Source: Treponema sp.
GTDB lineage: Bacteria > Spirochaetota > Spirochaetia > Treponematales > Treponemataceae
Length of the DNA stretch: 61,949 nt
Direction of reading: 5' to 3'
Assembly (NCBI GenBank): GCA_017534445.1
Contig: JAFXWC010000040.1
Span: 1-61,949, forward strand
Part shown: piece by piece, positions 50,440-58,659 of the stretch
How positions within the stretch are numbered: position 1 is the stretch's first letter
Layout: each line of letters starts with the position of its first letter
Notes under the pieces: model-generated
The model's input: only the letters and a program-made list of their open reading frames with translations
Database searches by the model: none
Told to the model about the DNA's origin: nothing
Translations under genes and position numbers: made by a program

Positions 50440-50805
50440 TTATAACCCTATATCTTTTATAATTTTTGCCACTTCCAAAGGTTTGTCCCCCTGTGGAGTG
50501 TGCCCGCATCCCTTAACTTCAAAAAAGTCTTTGCGGGGTGCATTTATTTTTTCATAATATTGCCTTGCAAGTACAAGAAGCAGAAGGGCAGAACGTCTGT
50601 TTAGGTCTATGTTAAAATCTTTAAAAAGCAAAAGCAACAGGGTAACTAGAACTTCACCAATACGCTCCAGGGCAAGCAAAAATTTATTTTCTTTTAGAGA
50701 TGCTTCTTCGTAGCCCAAAGGCTTTTTCTTTGTCCAAATAAAATTTGGAATAAGAAGCATACAAAGAAAAACAAGTCCAACGTAGGAAAATCCAAAATGA
50801 AACAT
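50440..50805 (-). CDS. chimeric protein: membrane N-terminus joined to an alpha/beta-hydrolase tail
   Basis: The frame runs from 50841, but MFHFGFSYVGLVFLCMLLIP (start 50805) fits the usual beginning of a membrane family known to me from memory, giving 121 residues. The front (two helices; PNFIWTKKKPLGYEE, FERIGEVLVTLLLLLFKDFNI) then passes into ARQYYEKINAPRKDFFEVKG and CGHTPQGDKPLEVAKIIKDI, which looks like the end of an alpha/beta hydrolase with its catalytic His. The nucleophile and the rest of both proteins are absent, so a deletion probably joined two genes. It abuts CPBP. Confidence 0.6.
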   Translation of the reverse strand: MFHFGFSYVGLVFLCMLLIPNFIWTKKKPLGYEEASLKENKFLLALERIGEVLVTLLLLLFKDFNIDLNRRSALLLLVLARQYYEKINAPRKDFFEVKGCGHTPQGDKPLEVAKIIKDIGL

Positions 50806-50856
50806 TTGATAAGGATAGCATAAAAAGAATAAATCTTCCATACTCCCGCCTGACCG

Positions 50857-52368
50857 TTATTTAAGCTTTACCGAAGTTTCATTGTGCCTTGTAGGATAGA
50901 TTTCTGTGTAGACAATTTTTCCGTTAACAAGGCCAACCCTTACTATCTCAGAATCCAAGGCTCCGTAAACCGCAAACTCAGACTCTCCGTTAAAGATGAA
51001 GTTTCCCAGCGAATAGACAATGAGTTTTCCCTTGTACCATTCTGTTGGCTGAATTACATGGGGGTGGCTTCCAAAAACAAGGTCTGTCCCGCAATCAACG
51101 AATTTTTCGTAAAGGTCGCGCTGCAATTGATGGGGTTTGTGTTTGTACTCAAATCCTCCGTGAACATTTACGATTACAAAATTTCCGGCAGCTTTTTCTT
51201 TTTTTATGTTCTCAAAAAGTTCCTCGTTTTGCCAAAGGATTCCTGCCCTTGTATCTGTTGCAGTGGCAGTTTTTTCTCCGTTGAACCCCGTTCTCTCTAT
51301 TGGAAAAGCTCCACAACTTATAATGGCAAAGTTTGTTCCGTTTACGCTTTTGTAATAGAATTTTTTTGCCTCTTCTGCGGTGTAGCCTGCACCAGAAGTT
51401 GGTATGCCGTATTCTTTTAGAGCGGCAAGAGTGTCTTTAAAGCCTTCTTCACCGTAATCGTAACAGTGATTGTTTGTCTGCATAAAATAATTGAAGCCCG
51501 CTTTTTTTAACGCAGGAAGCACTTCCTTGTGAAACTTAAAGGTATAGGATTTATAGATTCTTTTTCTTGATTCGGTTACGGCTCCCTCCAAGTTTCCAAT
51601 CATTATGTCGTTGCTCTGCAAAACAGGCAGCGTTGTTCCAAAAACTTTTTCCAAACCATTTTCGTCTTCTATTAAAGTTTTCTGTGCGCCGCCTTCTACC
51701 ATTATGTCTCCAACCGCCGCAAGAAAAGTTATATTGTCTTTACAAACATTTTTGTCTTTAAAAAATTCATCAAAAAAATCAAGGACGGGCTTTTCAAAAT
51801 CATGAATTACTACGGTGCATCTTGCATAAGTTTCTTTTTCCAGGGCATAGCCTTGGTCTCCTGCATATTTTGAATCCACAGGAATTGCTTTGTTTCCTTG
51901 GGGAAGATTTTCTGCATCGGTCAAGAAAATAGTAAAATTGGGCTTACTGGTATTAAGAGAAGATACTTGGTTAAAATCTGTTTCTGCCGAGGGAAAATAA
52001 TATTTTGACCTTAAGCTGTAGTTTTTTGTGTGGGCATTTTCTTTTTCACCGTCAAAAAAAGCCATGCCCTCATTTTTTGTAACAAAGGCAACCGCACATG
52101 CATAGGGACCTTTTTTTGCTTCATTTCCACAGTTCAAATCAAGTGAATAAAAATCAGATAGGGAAATAAGCGAGAAAGCTTCTGGAGGATGAATATCACT
52201 AAAATATTCTTCAAAAAGACTGTCGTCAACCACGGCATAATAATTTTTTGTACAAGATAAAAGCTTTTTATGTTCAATCAAAAAGAGCAGGACAAAAGAC
52301 GCAAGTGCTAAGAAGAGAATTCCTGATATGGTGGCCATAATCTTGTTAGGAATTATAGGTTTCTTCAT
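50857..52368 (-). CDS. CapA-family metallophosphatase-like protein
   Basis: Protein of 503 residues anchored by an N-terminal helix (about 12-31). Residues 35-200 are an unrecognised extracytoplasmic domain; the rest is the CapA/PGA_cap domain: AAVGDIMVEGG, MIGNLEGAVT, QTNNHCYDYGEEGF, VNVHGGFEYKHKPHQLQ, FGSHPHVIQP and YSLGNFIFNGE supply the metal site. CapA proteins act in poly-gamma-glutamate capsule formation, but many homologues have other or unknown roles and no capBC are nearby. No Shine-Dalgarno; TAGAAT lies 6 nt before the ATG. Confidence 0.88.
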   Translation of the reverse strand: MKKPIIPNKIMATISGILFLALASFVLLFLIEHKKLLSCTKNYYAVVDDSLFEEYFSDIHPPEAFSLISLSDFYSLDLNCGNEAKKGPYACAVAFVTKNEGMAFFDGEKENAHTKNYSLRSKYYFPSAETDFNQVSSLNTSKPNFTIFLTDAENLPQGNKAIPVDSKYAGDQGYALEKETYARCTVVIHDFEKPVLDFFDEFFKDKNVCKDNITFLAAVGDIMVEGGAQKTLIEDENGLEKVFGTTLPVLQSNDIMIGNLEGAVTESRKRIYKSYTFKFHKEVLPALKKAGFNYFMQTNNHCYDYGEEGFKDTLAALKEYGIPTSGAGYTAEEAKKFYYKSVNGTNFAIISCGAFPIERTGFNGEKTATATDTRAGILWQNEELFENIKKEKAAGNFVIVNVHGGFEYKHKPHQLQRDLYEKFVDCGTDLVFGSHPHVIQPTEWYKGKLIVYSLGNFIFNGESEFAVYGALDSEIVRVGLVNGKIVYTEIYPTRHNETSVKLK

Positions 52369-52374
52369 TCTATA

Positions 52375-52402
52375 ATTCTAGCTGAATATGCAGAAAAAAC
52401 AA
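52375..52402 (-). promoter_or_regulatory. leaderless-type promoter of the capA-like gene
   Basis: Minus strand TTGTTT (52402-52397), 16-nt spacer, TAGAAT (52380-52375), 6 nt to the ATG. Confidence 0.6.
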
Positions 52403-52457
52403 AGACAGAAAGCTATTTCCAAAGCAAAAAAGACTTTTCAGAAAAAATGTCTTTAAA

Positions 52458-53024
52458 TTAGGCCGCCGAAAGCTTTTTGTATGCTGCAACTATCTGGCTT
52501 AAAGTATAACCTTTTCCGTACCAAGCCTCGCACATTCCCATACATGCCTTGTATTTACAAAGGCAGCGCCTGGCAGTTTCCACATCAGAATAAGTTTTCC
52601 AGTAGCCACAGAATTTGCAGTCGTGCCCCTTGTGGCTTTCAAATTCAATTACGTCATTAACTGGGTATCCCAAGACAAATCCAACTTCATGAGGAAAACC
52701 TCTGTTTTGGTTCATTCTGGAAAACAATTCTTTTAGGAAAGCAAAAATATCTGATTCATCATATCCTTTGTCTGCAAGATATTCTTTTACAAAAGCGTCA
52801 CTTAAAATTTTACTTGCCCACGGCACGTTTACCACAAGAACCGCTGTTGAAGTTTCAGAAAGCTTATGGGAAAAAATCATCAGACCCAATTTTAGAAAAT
52901 CTTTTTTCCACTCTTTAAAACTTGATTTTGAAAATATTTTATTCTGGACAAAAAAAAGATTGCCAGGTTTTATATTGCAAAAGGTTGGTGCGCAAAAATG
53001 AATCATCATCTGGTTAAAATTCAT
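52458..53024 (-). CDS. DUF3793 family protein
   Basis: Cytoplasmic protein of 188 residues. FNQMMIHFCAPTFCNIKPGNLF at the start and HEVGFVLGYPVNDVIEF, CKFCGYWKTYSDVE, GMCEAWYGKGYTLSQIV later are the DUF3793 signatures; several Cys residues may bind metal. From memory, DUF3793 genes often sit near flavodoxin and ferrous-iron genes in gut anaerobes, matching the flavodoxin gene just upstream, though a terminator separates them. ATG 53024 is preferred over the longer frame, which would begin inside that terminator. Confidence 0.85.
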   Translation of the reverse strand: MNFNQMMIHFCAPTFCNIKPGNLFFVQNKIFSKSSFKEWKKDFLKLGLMIFSHKLSETSTAVLVVNVPWASKILSDAFVKEYLADKGYDESDIFAFLKELFSRMNQNRGFPHEVGFVLGYPVNDVIEFESHKGHDCKFCGYWKTYSDVETARRCLCKYKACMGMCEAWYGKGYTLSQIVAAYKKLSAA

Positions 53025-53039
53025 ATTATCTATACCGCT

Positions 53040-53083
53040 AAAAAAGAGGGCTGCCCGGCAGTATGGCAAAATCCGGACAGCCC
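53040..53083 (-). terminator. terminator between flavodoxin and DUF3793 genes
   Basis: GGGCTGTCCGG (minus strand) pairs with CCGGGCAGCCC, followed by TCTTTTTT. It ends the flavodoxin transcript; read-through would reach the DUF3793 gene, which has no obvious promoter of its own. Confidence 0.85.
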
Positions 53084-53100
53084 AAGTGTTTTATAAGAGC

Positions 53101-53520
53101 CTATTTTATAGCAGACGCAGCCCACTCCTTGCACTGTGCAATATCTGCGTCTTCGGGTGTAAGGTGAACCATAAGGGGTTCTTCTGCACACACGGCACCC
53201 GCATTTGTAAGGCGGTCATTCCAGTCGCGGAGCCACTGACCGTCTCCCCAGTCATAGGAACCAAAGATTCCGACTTTTTTACCGCTAAGGGAAGATTCTA
53301 TTCCTGAGTAGAATTCTTCCATGGAATCTTCAAGAACTTCGTCACCCATTGCAGGGCTTCCAAGAAGAATTACATCGCATGCAGCAACCGCTGTCTTGTC
53401 GGCACTGTCTGCCGTGGCAAAAACCACTTCTGCCCCAGAAGCTTTTACTGCTTCTGATATTGCATTTGCCATTGCTTCTGTATTTCCAGTTGTGCTTGCA
53501 TAAATTACCGCTGCTTTCAT
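53101..53520 (-). CDS. flavodoxin
   Basis: FMN electron carrier of 139 residues, the short-chain type. The phosphate-binding loop is YASTTGNTEAMANA (about 7-20), the flavin-stacking loops are SPAMGDEVLE and GSYDWGDGQWLRDW. Flavodoxins replace ferredoxin when iron is short. ATG 53520 fits GAGG 5 nt upstream better than the GTG at 53526. The promoter carries two copies of the GTTAG-N6-CTAAC palindrome (see 53551-53608). Confidence 0.94.
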   Translation of the reverse strand: MKAAVIYASTTGNTEAMANAISEAVKASGAEVVFATADSADKTAVAACDVILLGSPAMGDEVLEDSMEEFYSGIESSLSGKKVGIFGSYDWGDGQWLRDWNDRLTNAGAVCAEEPLMVHLTPEDADIAQCKEWAASAIK

Positions 53521-53550
53521 ATTCACCTCGATTGATATGGGAGTGTTTTA

Positions 53551-53608
53551 GTTAGTCATAGCTAACAAATGTAATATAACTGGCTTTTGGAAGTTAGTCA
53601 ATACTAAC
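53551..53608 (-). promoter_or_regulatory. flavodoxin promoter with two operator palindromes
   Basis: Minus strand -35 TTGACT (53601-53596), 17-nt spacer, -10 TATATT (53578-53573). Operator GTTAGTATTGACTAAC (53608-53593) embeds the -35; operator GTTAGCTATGACTAAC (53566-53551) begins at the predicted start site. Centres are 42 bp apart. Confidence 0.8.
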
Positions 53609-53633
53609 CACAATAAAGTTTTGCAAATTCAAC

Positions 53634-53730
53634 CCTAGCCCCGATTGGAAGGGCGCGGAACGCGTTGCGAAGCAATGGAGGCGAAAGCCGGAACCCTGGA
53701 AAGCGGGTAGCACATGGCACAGGCTCTTGC
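53634..53730 (+). repeat. family A structured repeat, copy between flavodoxin and gpmA
   Basis: Core blocks CCGATTGGAAGGG, CGCG-GAA-CGCG hairpin, GCAATGGAG, GCGAAAGC hairpin and GGAACCCTGGAAAGCGGG in family A order. Together with four operator sites it fills the 327-nt gap 53527-53853, which contains no gene. Confidence 0.65.
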
Positions 53731-53774
53731 TCCCTAAACCAACAGTAAAAATAAAAACTTGCTCCAAAAAGACT

Positions 53775-53833
53775 GTAAGCTATTGCTAACTATTTTACAA
53801 AATGATACTGTAGGTTGGTTAGATTAAGCTAAC
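53775..53833 (+). promoter_or_regulatory. gpmA-xylA-pyrKD promoter with two operator palindromes
   Basis: Operator GTAAGCTATTGCTAAC (53775-53790, one base off the consensus arm) covers a -35-like TTGCTA (53783-53788); a weak -10 (TACTGT 53806-53811) follows at 17 nt; operator GTTAGATTAAGCTAAC (53818-53833) starts at the predicted +1. Centres 43 bp apart, as in the other two promoters. Confidence 0.7.
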
Positions 53834-53853
53834 TAAATTTTAGGGAGTATAAA

Positions 53854-54600
53854 ATGACAAAACTTGTACTGGTTAGACACGGCGAAAGCGAATGGAACAA
53901 ACTGAACCTGTTTACGGGTTGGACAGATGTTGAGCTTTCTGAAAAGGGACGCGAAGAAGCAAAGGCTGCAGGAAAGCTTTTAAAAGATGAAGGCTACGAT
54001 TTTGACATCTGCTACACTTCGTATTTAAAGCGGGCAATTCATACGCTAAATGGAATTCTTTGCGAGATGGACAGGGAATGGCTTCCTGTTATAAAAACAT
54101 GGAAACTGAACGAGCGCCATTATGGAGACTTGCAGGGAAAAAATAAGGCAGAGGCAGCAGAAAAATTTGGTGAGGCTCAGGTAAAAATATGGAGACGCTC
54201 TTTTGACGTAAAACCACCGGCACTTGCAGATGATGATGAGCGTTCTGCAAAGAGGCAGGCTATGTACCGCGATGTTGACGAAAGTTTTCTTCCTCAGAAT
54301 GAAAGCCTTGAAACAACAATTGCACGTGTAATCCCCTATTTTTTGGAAGAAATCAAGCCACAAATGAAGGCAGGAAAAAGAGTGATTATTGCGGCTCACG
54401 GAAACAGCCTGCGTGCTTTGGTAAAATATCTTGATTCCCTTACCCCGGAACAAATTCTTGAAGTGAACATTCCTACAGGCACACCTCTTGTTTACGAATT
54501 TGATGAAAGTTTTAAGGTAATAAGGCACTACTACCTTGGCGACCAGGAAGCCTTAAAAGCAAAAATGGAAGCCGTTGCAAATCAGGGTAAGAAAAAATAA
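53854..54600 (+). CDS. gpmA: 2,3-bisphosphoglycerate-dependent phosphoglycerate mutase
   Basis: Glycolytic mutase of 248 residues. [19 protein letters not shown] contains the phospho-acceptor His; [24 protein letters not shown] and [17 protein letters not shown] hold the other catalytic residues, including the second His. All look intact and the length is standard. This form needs 2,3-BPG but no metal, unlike the manganese-dependent GpmI. AGGGAG precedes the ATG. xylA follows after 17 nt. Confidence 0.97.
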   Translation: MTKLVLVRHGESEWNKLNLFTGWTDVELSEKGREEAKAAGKLLKDEGYDFDICYTSYLKRAIHTLNGILCEMDREWLPVIKTWKLNERHYGDLQGKNKAEAAEKFGEAQVKIWRRSFDVKPPALADDDERSAKRQAMYRDVDESFLPQNESLETTIARVIPYFLEEIKPQMKAGKRVIIAAHGNSLRALVKYLDSLTPEQILEVNIPTGTPLVYEFDESFKVIRHYYLGDQEALKAKMEAVANQGKKK

Positions 54601-54617
54601 ATATAAGGAGGCTCTAG

Positions 54618-55940
54618 ATGAGCGAGTTTTTTAAGAATATTCCTGAGATAAAATTCGAAGGAAAAGAAAGCAAGAATCCTTGGGCATTTAAATTCTACAA
54701 TCCGGATTTGATGCTTATGGGTAAAAAGATGTCTGAGCATCTTCCTTTTGCAATGGCATGGTGGCACAACCTTGGCGCAAATGGAGTTGATATGTTTGGT
54801 TCAGGCACAGCGGACAAGTCTTTTGGTCAGGTTCCAGGGACAATGGAGCACGCAAAGGCTAAAGTAGATGCCGGCATTGAGTTTATGAAAAAGCTGGGAA
54901 TCAAATACTACTGCTGGCATGACGTTGACCTTGTACCAGAAGACCCGAATGACATTAATGTAACAAACAAACGCCTTGATGAAATTTCTGACTACATCTT
55001 GGAAAAAACAAAGGGCACGGACATTAAGTGCCTCTGGGGAACTGCAAACATGTTTGGCAACCCGCGCTTTATGAACGGTGCAGGTTCAACAAATTCTGCC
55101 GACGTTTACTGCTTTGCTGCCGCTCAGGTAAAAAAGGCTCTTGAGATTACAGTTAAACTTGGTGGCCGCGGATATGTGTTCTGGGGTGGACGCGAAGGTT
55201 ACGAAACTCTTCTTAACACAGACGTAAAGCTTGAACAGGAAAACATTGCAAACCTTATGCACATGGCGGTTGATTATGGCCGCAGCATTGGTTTTAAGGG
55301 CGACTTCTATATTGAACCTAAGCCAAAGGAGCCAATGAGCCATCAGTATGATTTTGATGCCGCAACTGCAATTGGCTTTTTGCGCCAGTACGGACTTGAT
55401 AAAGATTTTAAGATGAACATTGAAGCAAACCACGCGAGCCTTGCAAACCATACCTTCCAGCATGAACTTTGCATTAGCCGCATAAACGGAATGCTTGGTT
55501 CTGTAGACGCCAACCAGGGCAATCCAATTCTTGGCTGGGACACAGACAACTTCCCGTGGAATGTTTACGATGCAACTCTTGCAATGTACGAAATTTTGAA
55601 GGCTGGTGGACTCACAGGTGGCTTTAACTTTGACTCAAAGAACCGCCGCCCTTCAAATACTTTTGAAGATATGTTCCACGCTTACATCATGGGAATGGAT
55701 ACTTTTGCACTTGGTCTTATTAAGGCTGCAGAAATTATTGAAGACGGTAGAATTGACGGCTTTATAAAAGAAAAGTATTCAAGCTTTGAAAGTGGAATTG
55801 GCAAAAAGATTCGCGACAGAAAGACAACTTTGGAAGAGCTTGCTAGCCGTGCCGCAGAAATGAAAAAGCCATCTGATCCAGGTTCAGGACGCGAGGAATA
55901 CTTGGAAGGAGTTGTCAACAACATCCTCTTTCGCGGATAA
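54618..55940 (+). CDS. xylA: xylose isomerase
   Basis: Aldose-ketose isomerase of 440 residues, the class II length. [12 protein letters not shown] carries the catalytic His-Asp, [51 protein letters not shown] and GSVDANQGN provide metal ligands (Glu, Asp, His). It converts xylose to xylulose using Mg, Mn or Co. AAGGAGG precedes the ATG. No xylulokinase or xylose transporter is in the window; it sits in an unusual operon with gpmA and a pyrimidine enzyme. Confidence 0.97.
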   Translation: MSEFFKNIPEIKFEGKESKNPWAFKFYNPDLMLMGKKMSEHLPFAMAWWHNLGANGVDMFGSGTADKSFGQVPGTMEHAKAKVDAGIEFMKKLGIKYYCWHDVDLVPEDPNDINVTNKRLDEISDYILEKTKGTDIKCLWGTANMFGNPRFMNGAGSTNSADVYCFAAAQVKKALEITVKLGGRGYVFWGGREGYETLLNTDVKLEQENIANLMHMAVDYGRSIGFKGDFYIEPKPKEPMSHQYDFDAATAIGFLRQYGLDKDFKMNIEANHASLANHTFQHELCISRINGMLGSVDANQGNPILGWDTDNFPWNVYDATLAMYEILKAGGLTGGFNFDSKNRRPSNTFEDMFHAYIMGMDTFALGLIKAAEIIEDGRIDGFIKEKYSSFESGIGKKIRDRKTTLEELASRAAEMKKPSDPGSGREEYLEGVVNNILFRG

Positions 55941-55976
55941 ATATCTGGATTAAAAAATAGGGAAAGGTGAACAGTT

Positions 55977-57866
55977 ATGGATTTAGCAGAAATTGATGAA
56001 AATGGAAAAGGCTTGCAGTTTTTTGGAAAGACAAAGGTTGAACGGCTGGAAAAAATAGAAGGGCAGCCAAATGTTTATCTTTTGCAAACGACCATAGAAT
56101 GTGAACGGCCAAATCAGGCAGTTCCAAAAGCAGGCCAGTTTTATTTGATTCGAAGCGCTAAATCGTCTGTTCACTATAACAGACCAATCAGCGTTTATCA
56201 TTCCGAAGAGTGGATAAGCAACGAGGGCAAAAAGAAAATTCTTGTTCAGTTTATGATTCTTGAAAAAGGTCGTGGAACAGGGGAACTTTGCCACATGACT
56301 CTTTGGGATGATATTTCTGTTATTGGTCCGCTGGGAAAAGCTTGGCCTTTGGAAGAGTGCCGTGAGCTTGCAGATAAAAACCCCGGCAAGGCAAAAATCT
56401 GTATTGTGGGAGGAGGAATTGGAGTTGCGCCTGTTGCAAATCTAGCGGACAATCTTCCTGATGCTTCTTATGATTTTTATGCGGCTTTTAAATCCGGCTC
56501 ATACGGGCTGGAAAGGGTTCGCGCTAATCATCTTGAAATTACTACCGATGACGGTTCCTGCGGAAGGTGCGGGATGTTGCCATGTGCGCTTACAAAAGAA
56601 GCGGTTCTTGCTGCCGGTTACGAATTGATTTTGGCCTGTGGACCAACTCCGGCCCTTGTTTATGTACAGAAGTTGGCTAGTGAACTTGGGATAAAATGCT
56701 ACATCAGCATGGAACACAGAATGCTCTGCGGACTTGGAGCATGTCTTGGCTGCACAATCGAAACCACAAAGGGTCTTAAACGCTGCTGCAAAGACGGCCC
56801 TGTATTTGATGCAAGCGAAGTTATTTTTGACCCGCCTCTTCCACGCCGAAAACCTTTGGCCACAAATGAAGAGCCAGATTTGAGCGTGGACATAGCAGGT
56901 GTTCATTTTAAGAATCCAACAATTGCAAGCGGAGGAACTTTTGCATTTGGGCAGAATTTCCGCGGTGTAAGTGATGTTGCCGCATGGGGAGGAATTGTTT
57001 CCAAGGGAGTTACCCTTGAACCGCGAGAAGGAAACCACGGGGAGCGCAGCCTTGAAGTTGCCGGTGGAAATATGAATTCCATTGGCCTTCAGAACCCGGG
57101 CATTCCTTATTACATAGAAAATCTTCTTCCGGGGATGATAGGGCTGGGACCTGTTGTAATTACAAATCTTGCAGGAAGCGACATAGAATCTTATGTAGAA
57201 GGTGCAAAACTTTTGGATAAGACCAACTGCGATATGATTGAACTTAACATCAGCTGTCCCAATATTAAGGCGGCAGGTCTTGCTTGGGGAATGAGCGCAG
57301 ACACGGCATTCTATTGTGTTTCCGCTGTCCGTGCAGTTACAAAAAAGCCTATCATGGTAAAGCTTTCTCCAAATGCGGCAGACAACCGTCCCATTGCCAT
57401 TGCCTGTATAAAAGCCGGTGCAAATGCAATCAGCTTAATAAACATGATTCATGGCGTTGCAATTGACATTGATAAAGGAAAGCCTTTCTTTAATAATGTT
57501 CATGCAGGATATTCAGGCCCAGGCCTTAAGCCGCTTGCACTAAGAATCGTTTATGATGTTGTACAGGAAATAAACAAACTTCCGCCGGAGCAGAGAGTGC
57601 CGGTTGTCGGAATCGGAGGAATCTGTACCTGGCAGGATGCAGTTGAATTCATAATGGCAGGAGCAAGTGCCGTAGAAATTGGACAGGCCAAGTTTACAAA
57701 TCCAAATGTTGCAATTGACATTCAAAATGGTTTACGTGCGTTTATGAAATCTCACGGATATCATAACCTTTCAGAAATGCGGGGAATTGCTCAAGTGGAA
57801 CGCCACAACAAAGCCCACACCGACGAGAAAGGCCGCTTTGCAGACCTAAAAGCCATGATGAAGTAA
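55977..57866 (+). CDS. fused dihydroorotate dehydrogenase: PyrK-like electron-transfer part plus PyrD catalytic part
   Basis: Protein of 629 residues joining two enzymes that are usually separate. Residues about 20-290 are PyrK-like: FAD/NAD-binding (HYNRPISVYH, CIVGGGIGVAPVANLA) and the [2Fe-2S] cysteines in MLCGLGACLGCTIE and KRCCKDGPVF. Residues about 300-629 are class 1B PyrD: VDIAGVHFKNPTIASGG, VTNLAGSDIES, the catalytic Cys in IELNISCPN, and GIGGICTW. It would oxidise dihydroorotate to orotate in pyrimidine synthesis, passing electrons to NAD. No other pyr gene is nearby. GGAAAGG precedes the ATG. Confidence 0.92.
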   Translation: MDLAEIDENGKGLQFFGKTKVERLEKIEGQPNVYLLQTTIECERPNQAVPKAGQFYLIRSAKSSVHYNRPISVYHSEEWISNEGKKKILVQFMILEKGRGTGELCHMTLWDDISVIGPLGKAWPLEECRELADKNPGKAKICIVGGGIGVAPVANLADNLPDASYDFYAAFKSGSYGLERVRANHLEITTDDGSCGRCGMLPCALTKEAVLAAGYELILACGPTPALVYVQKLASELGIKCYISMEHRMLCGLGACLGCTIETTKGLKRCCKDGPVFDASEVIFDPPLPRRKPLATNEEPDLSVDIAGVHFKNPTIASGGTFAFGQNFRGVSDVAAWGGIVSKGVTLEPREGNHGERSLEVAGGNMNSIGLQNPGIPYYIENLLPGMIGLGPVVITNLAGSDIESYVEGAKLLDKTNCDMIELNISCPNIKAAGLAWGMSADTAFYCVSAVRAVTKKPIMVKLSPNAADNRPIAIACIKAGANAISLINMIHGVAIDIDKGKPFFNNVHAGYSGPGLKPLALRIVYDVVQEINKLPPEQRVPVVGIGGICTWQDAVEFIMAGASAVEIGQAKFTNPNVAIDIQNGLRAFMKSHGYHNLSEMRGIAQVERHNKAHTDEKGRFADLKAMMK

Positions 57867-57871
57867 CTGTA

Positions 57872-57900
57872 TTGACATTAACTCAATCTGCATCTATTTT
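57872..57900 (+). promoter_or_regulatory. promoter of the TetR gene
   Basis: TTGACA (57872-57877), 17-nt spacer, TATTTT (57895-57900), 9 nt to the ATG at 57910 with no Shine-Dalgarno, so the leader would be only a few nt. No copy of the GTTAG palindrome lies here. Confidence 0.6.
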
Positions 57901-57909
57901 TTAATAGTT

Positions 57910-58536
57910 ATGCAAAATGAAGAGTCAGTTACACTTGAAAAAATTCTTGAAGTTGCACGCGCAGAATTTCTAGAAAAGGGATTTCGTGGCGCATCCCTTC
58001 GTGAAGTTGTAAAAAAAGCTGGTGTCACAACAGGAGCTTTCTACGGATATTTTAAAAGCAAAGAAGAACTATTCGATGCCCTGGTAAAAAAACATGCCGA
58101 TCACATCAAGGGAATATACGATGAAATTCTATCCGAATTTGAAAAAATCCCCCTTGAACAACAGATTGCCTCTATGAGCGACTATTCCTCGCTAGGACTC
58201 AAGCGAATGTTTGAATACATTTGGAATCATAAAACAGAATTCCGCCTTATCCTAAAAAGTGCAGACGGAACAAAATACGAAAACTTTGTTTACGAAATGG
58301 CAAAAAAAGACATTGAATCAACAGACAAATTTTACGACATTCTTGAATCCAGGGGAACAAAGGTAGAGCGCATAGAGCCGCTAATTGAAGAAATTGTCAT
58401 AACCGGAACTTTCTCTTCATTTTTTTCGCTAAGCCTAAGAGACATTCCTTTGTCACAAGCCGAGCATGGTCTTGAACAGATGTTCCGCTTTTACCGTGGC
58501 GGATGGAACAATCTAATGCATTTTGCAAAAAACTAA
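57910..58536 (+). CDS. TetR/AcrR-family transcriptional regulator
   Basis: Regulator of 208 residues. The N-terminal HTH (ARAEFLEKGFRGASLREVVK, AGVTTGAFYGYFKSKEELF) is a clear TetR DNA-binding domain; the C-terminal ligand domain has no informative motif. TetR proteins bind 15-17 bp palindromes as dimers, often two dimers per operator. The adjacent ABC-transporter promoter has two GTTAG-N6-CTAAC palindromes, so it probably represses those genes and perhaps the flavodoxin and gpmA operons. It lacks such a site at its own promoter. Confidence 0.92.
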   Translation: MQNEESVTLEKILEVARAEFLEKGFRGASLREVVKKAGVTTGAFYGYFKSKEELFDALVKKHADHIKGIYDEILSEFEKIPLEQQIASMSDYSSLGLKRMFEYIWNHKTEFRLILKSADGTKYENFVYEMAKKDIESTDKFYDILESRGTKVERIEPLIEEIVITGTFSSFFSLSLRDIPLSQAEHGLEQMFRFYRGGWNNLMHFAKN

Positions 58537-58584
58537 AGCTAAGAAAAATTCATTATTTCTCAGGAAATTCAAAAAAAAGTAAGA

Positions 58585-58645
58585 GTTAGTATTGACTAAT
58601 ATAACACTGTTATATATTATGCCATTATAGTTAGATACAACTAAC
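58585..58645 (+). promoter_or_regulatory. ABC-pair promoter with two operator palindromes
   Basis: -35 TTGACT (58592-58597), 17-nt spacer, -10 TATTAT (58615-58620). Operator GTTAGTATTGACTAAT (58585-58600) embeds the -35 and differs from the flavodoxin one only in the last base; operator GTTAGATACAACTAAC (58630-58645) lies at about +4. Centres 45 bp apart. Confidence 0.8.
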
Positions 58646-58659
58646 CAAAGAGGTATAAT

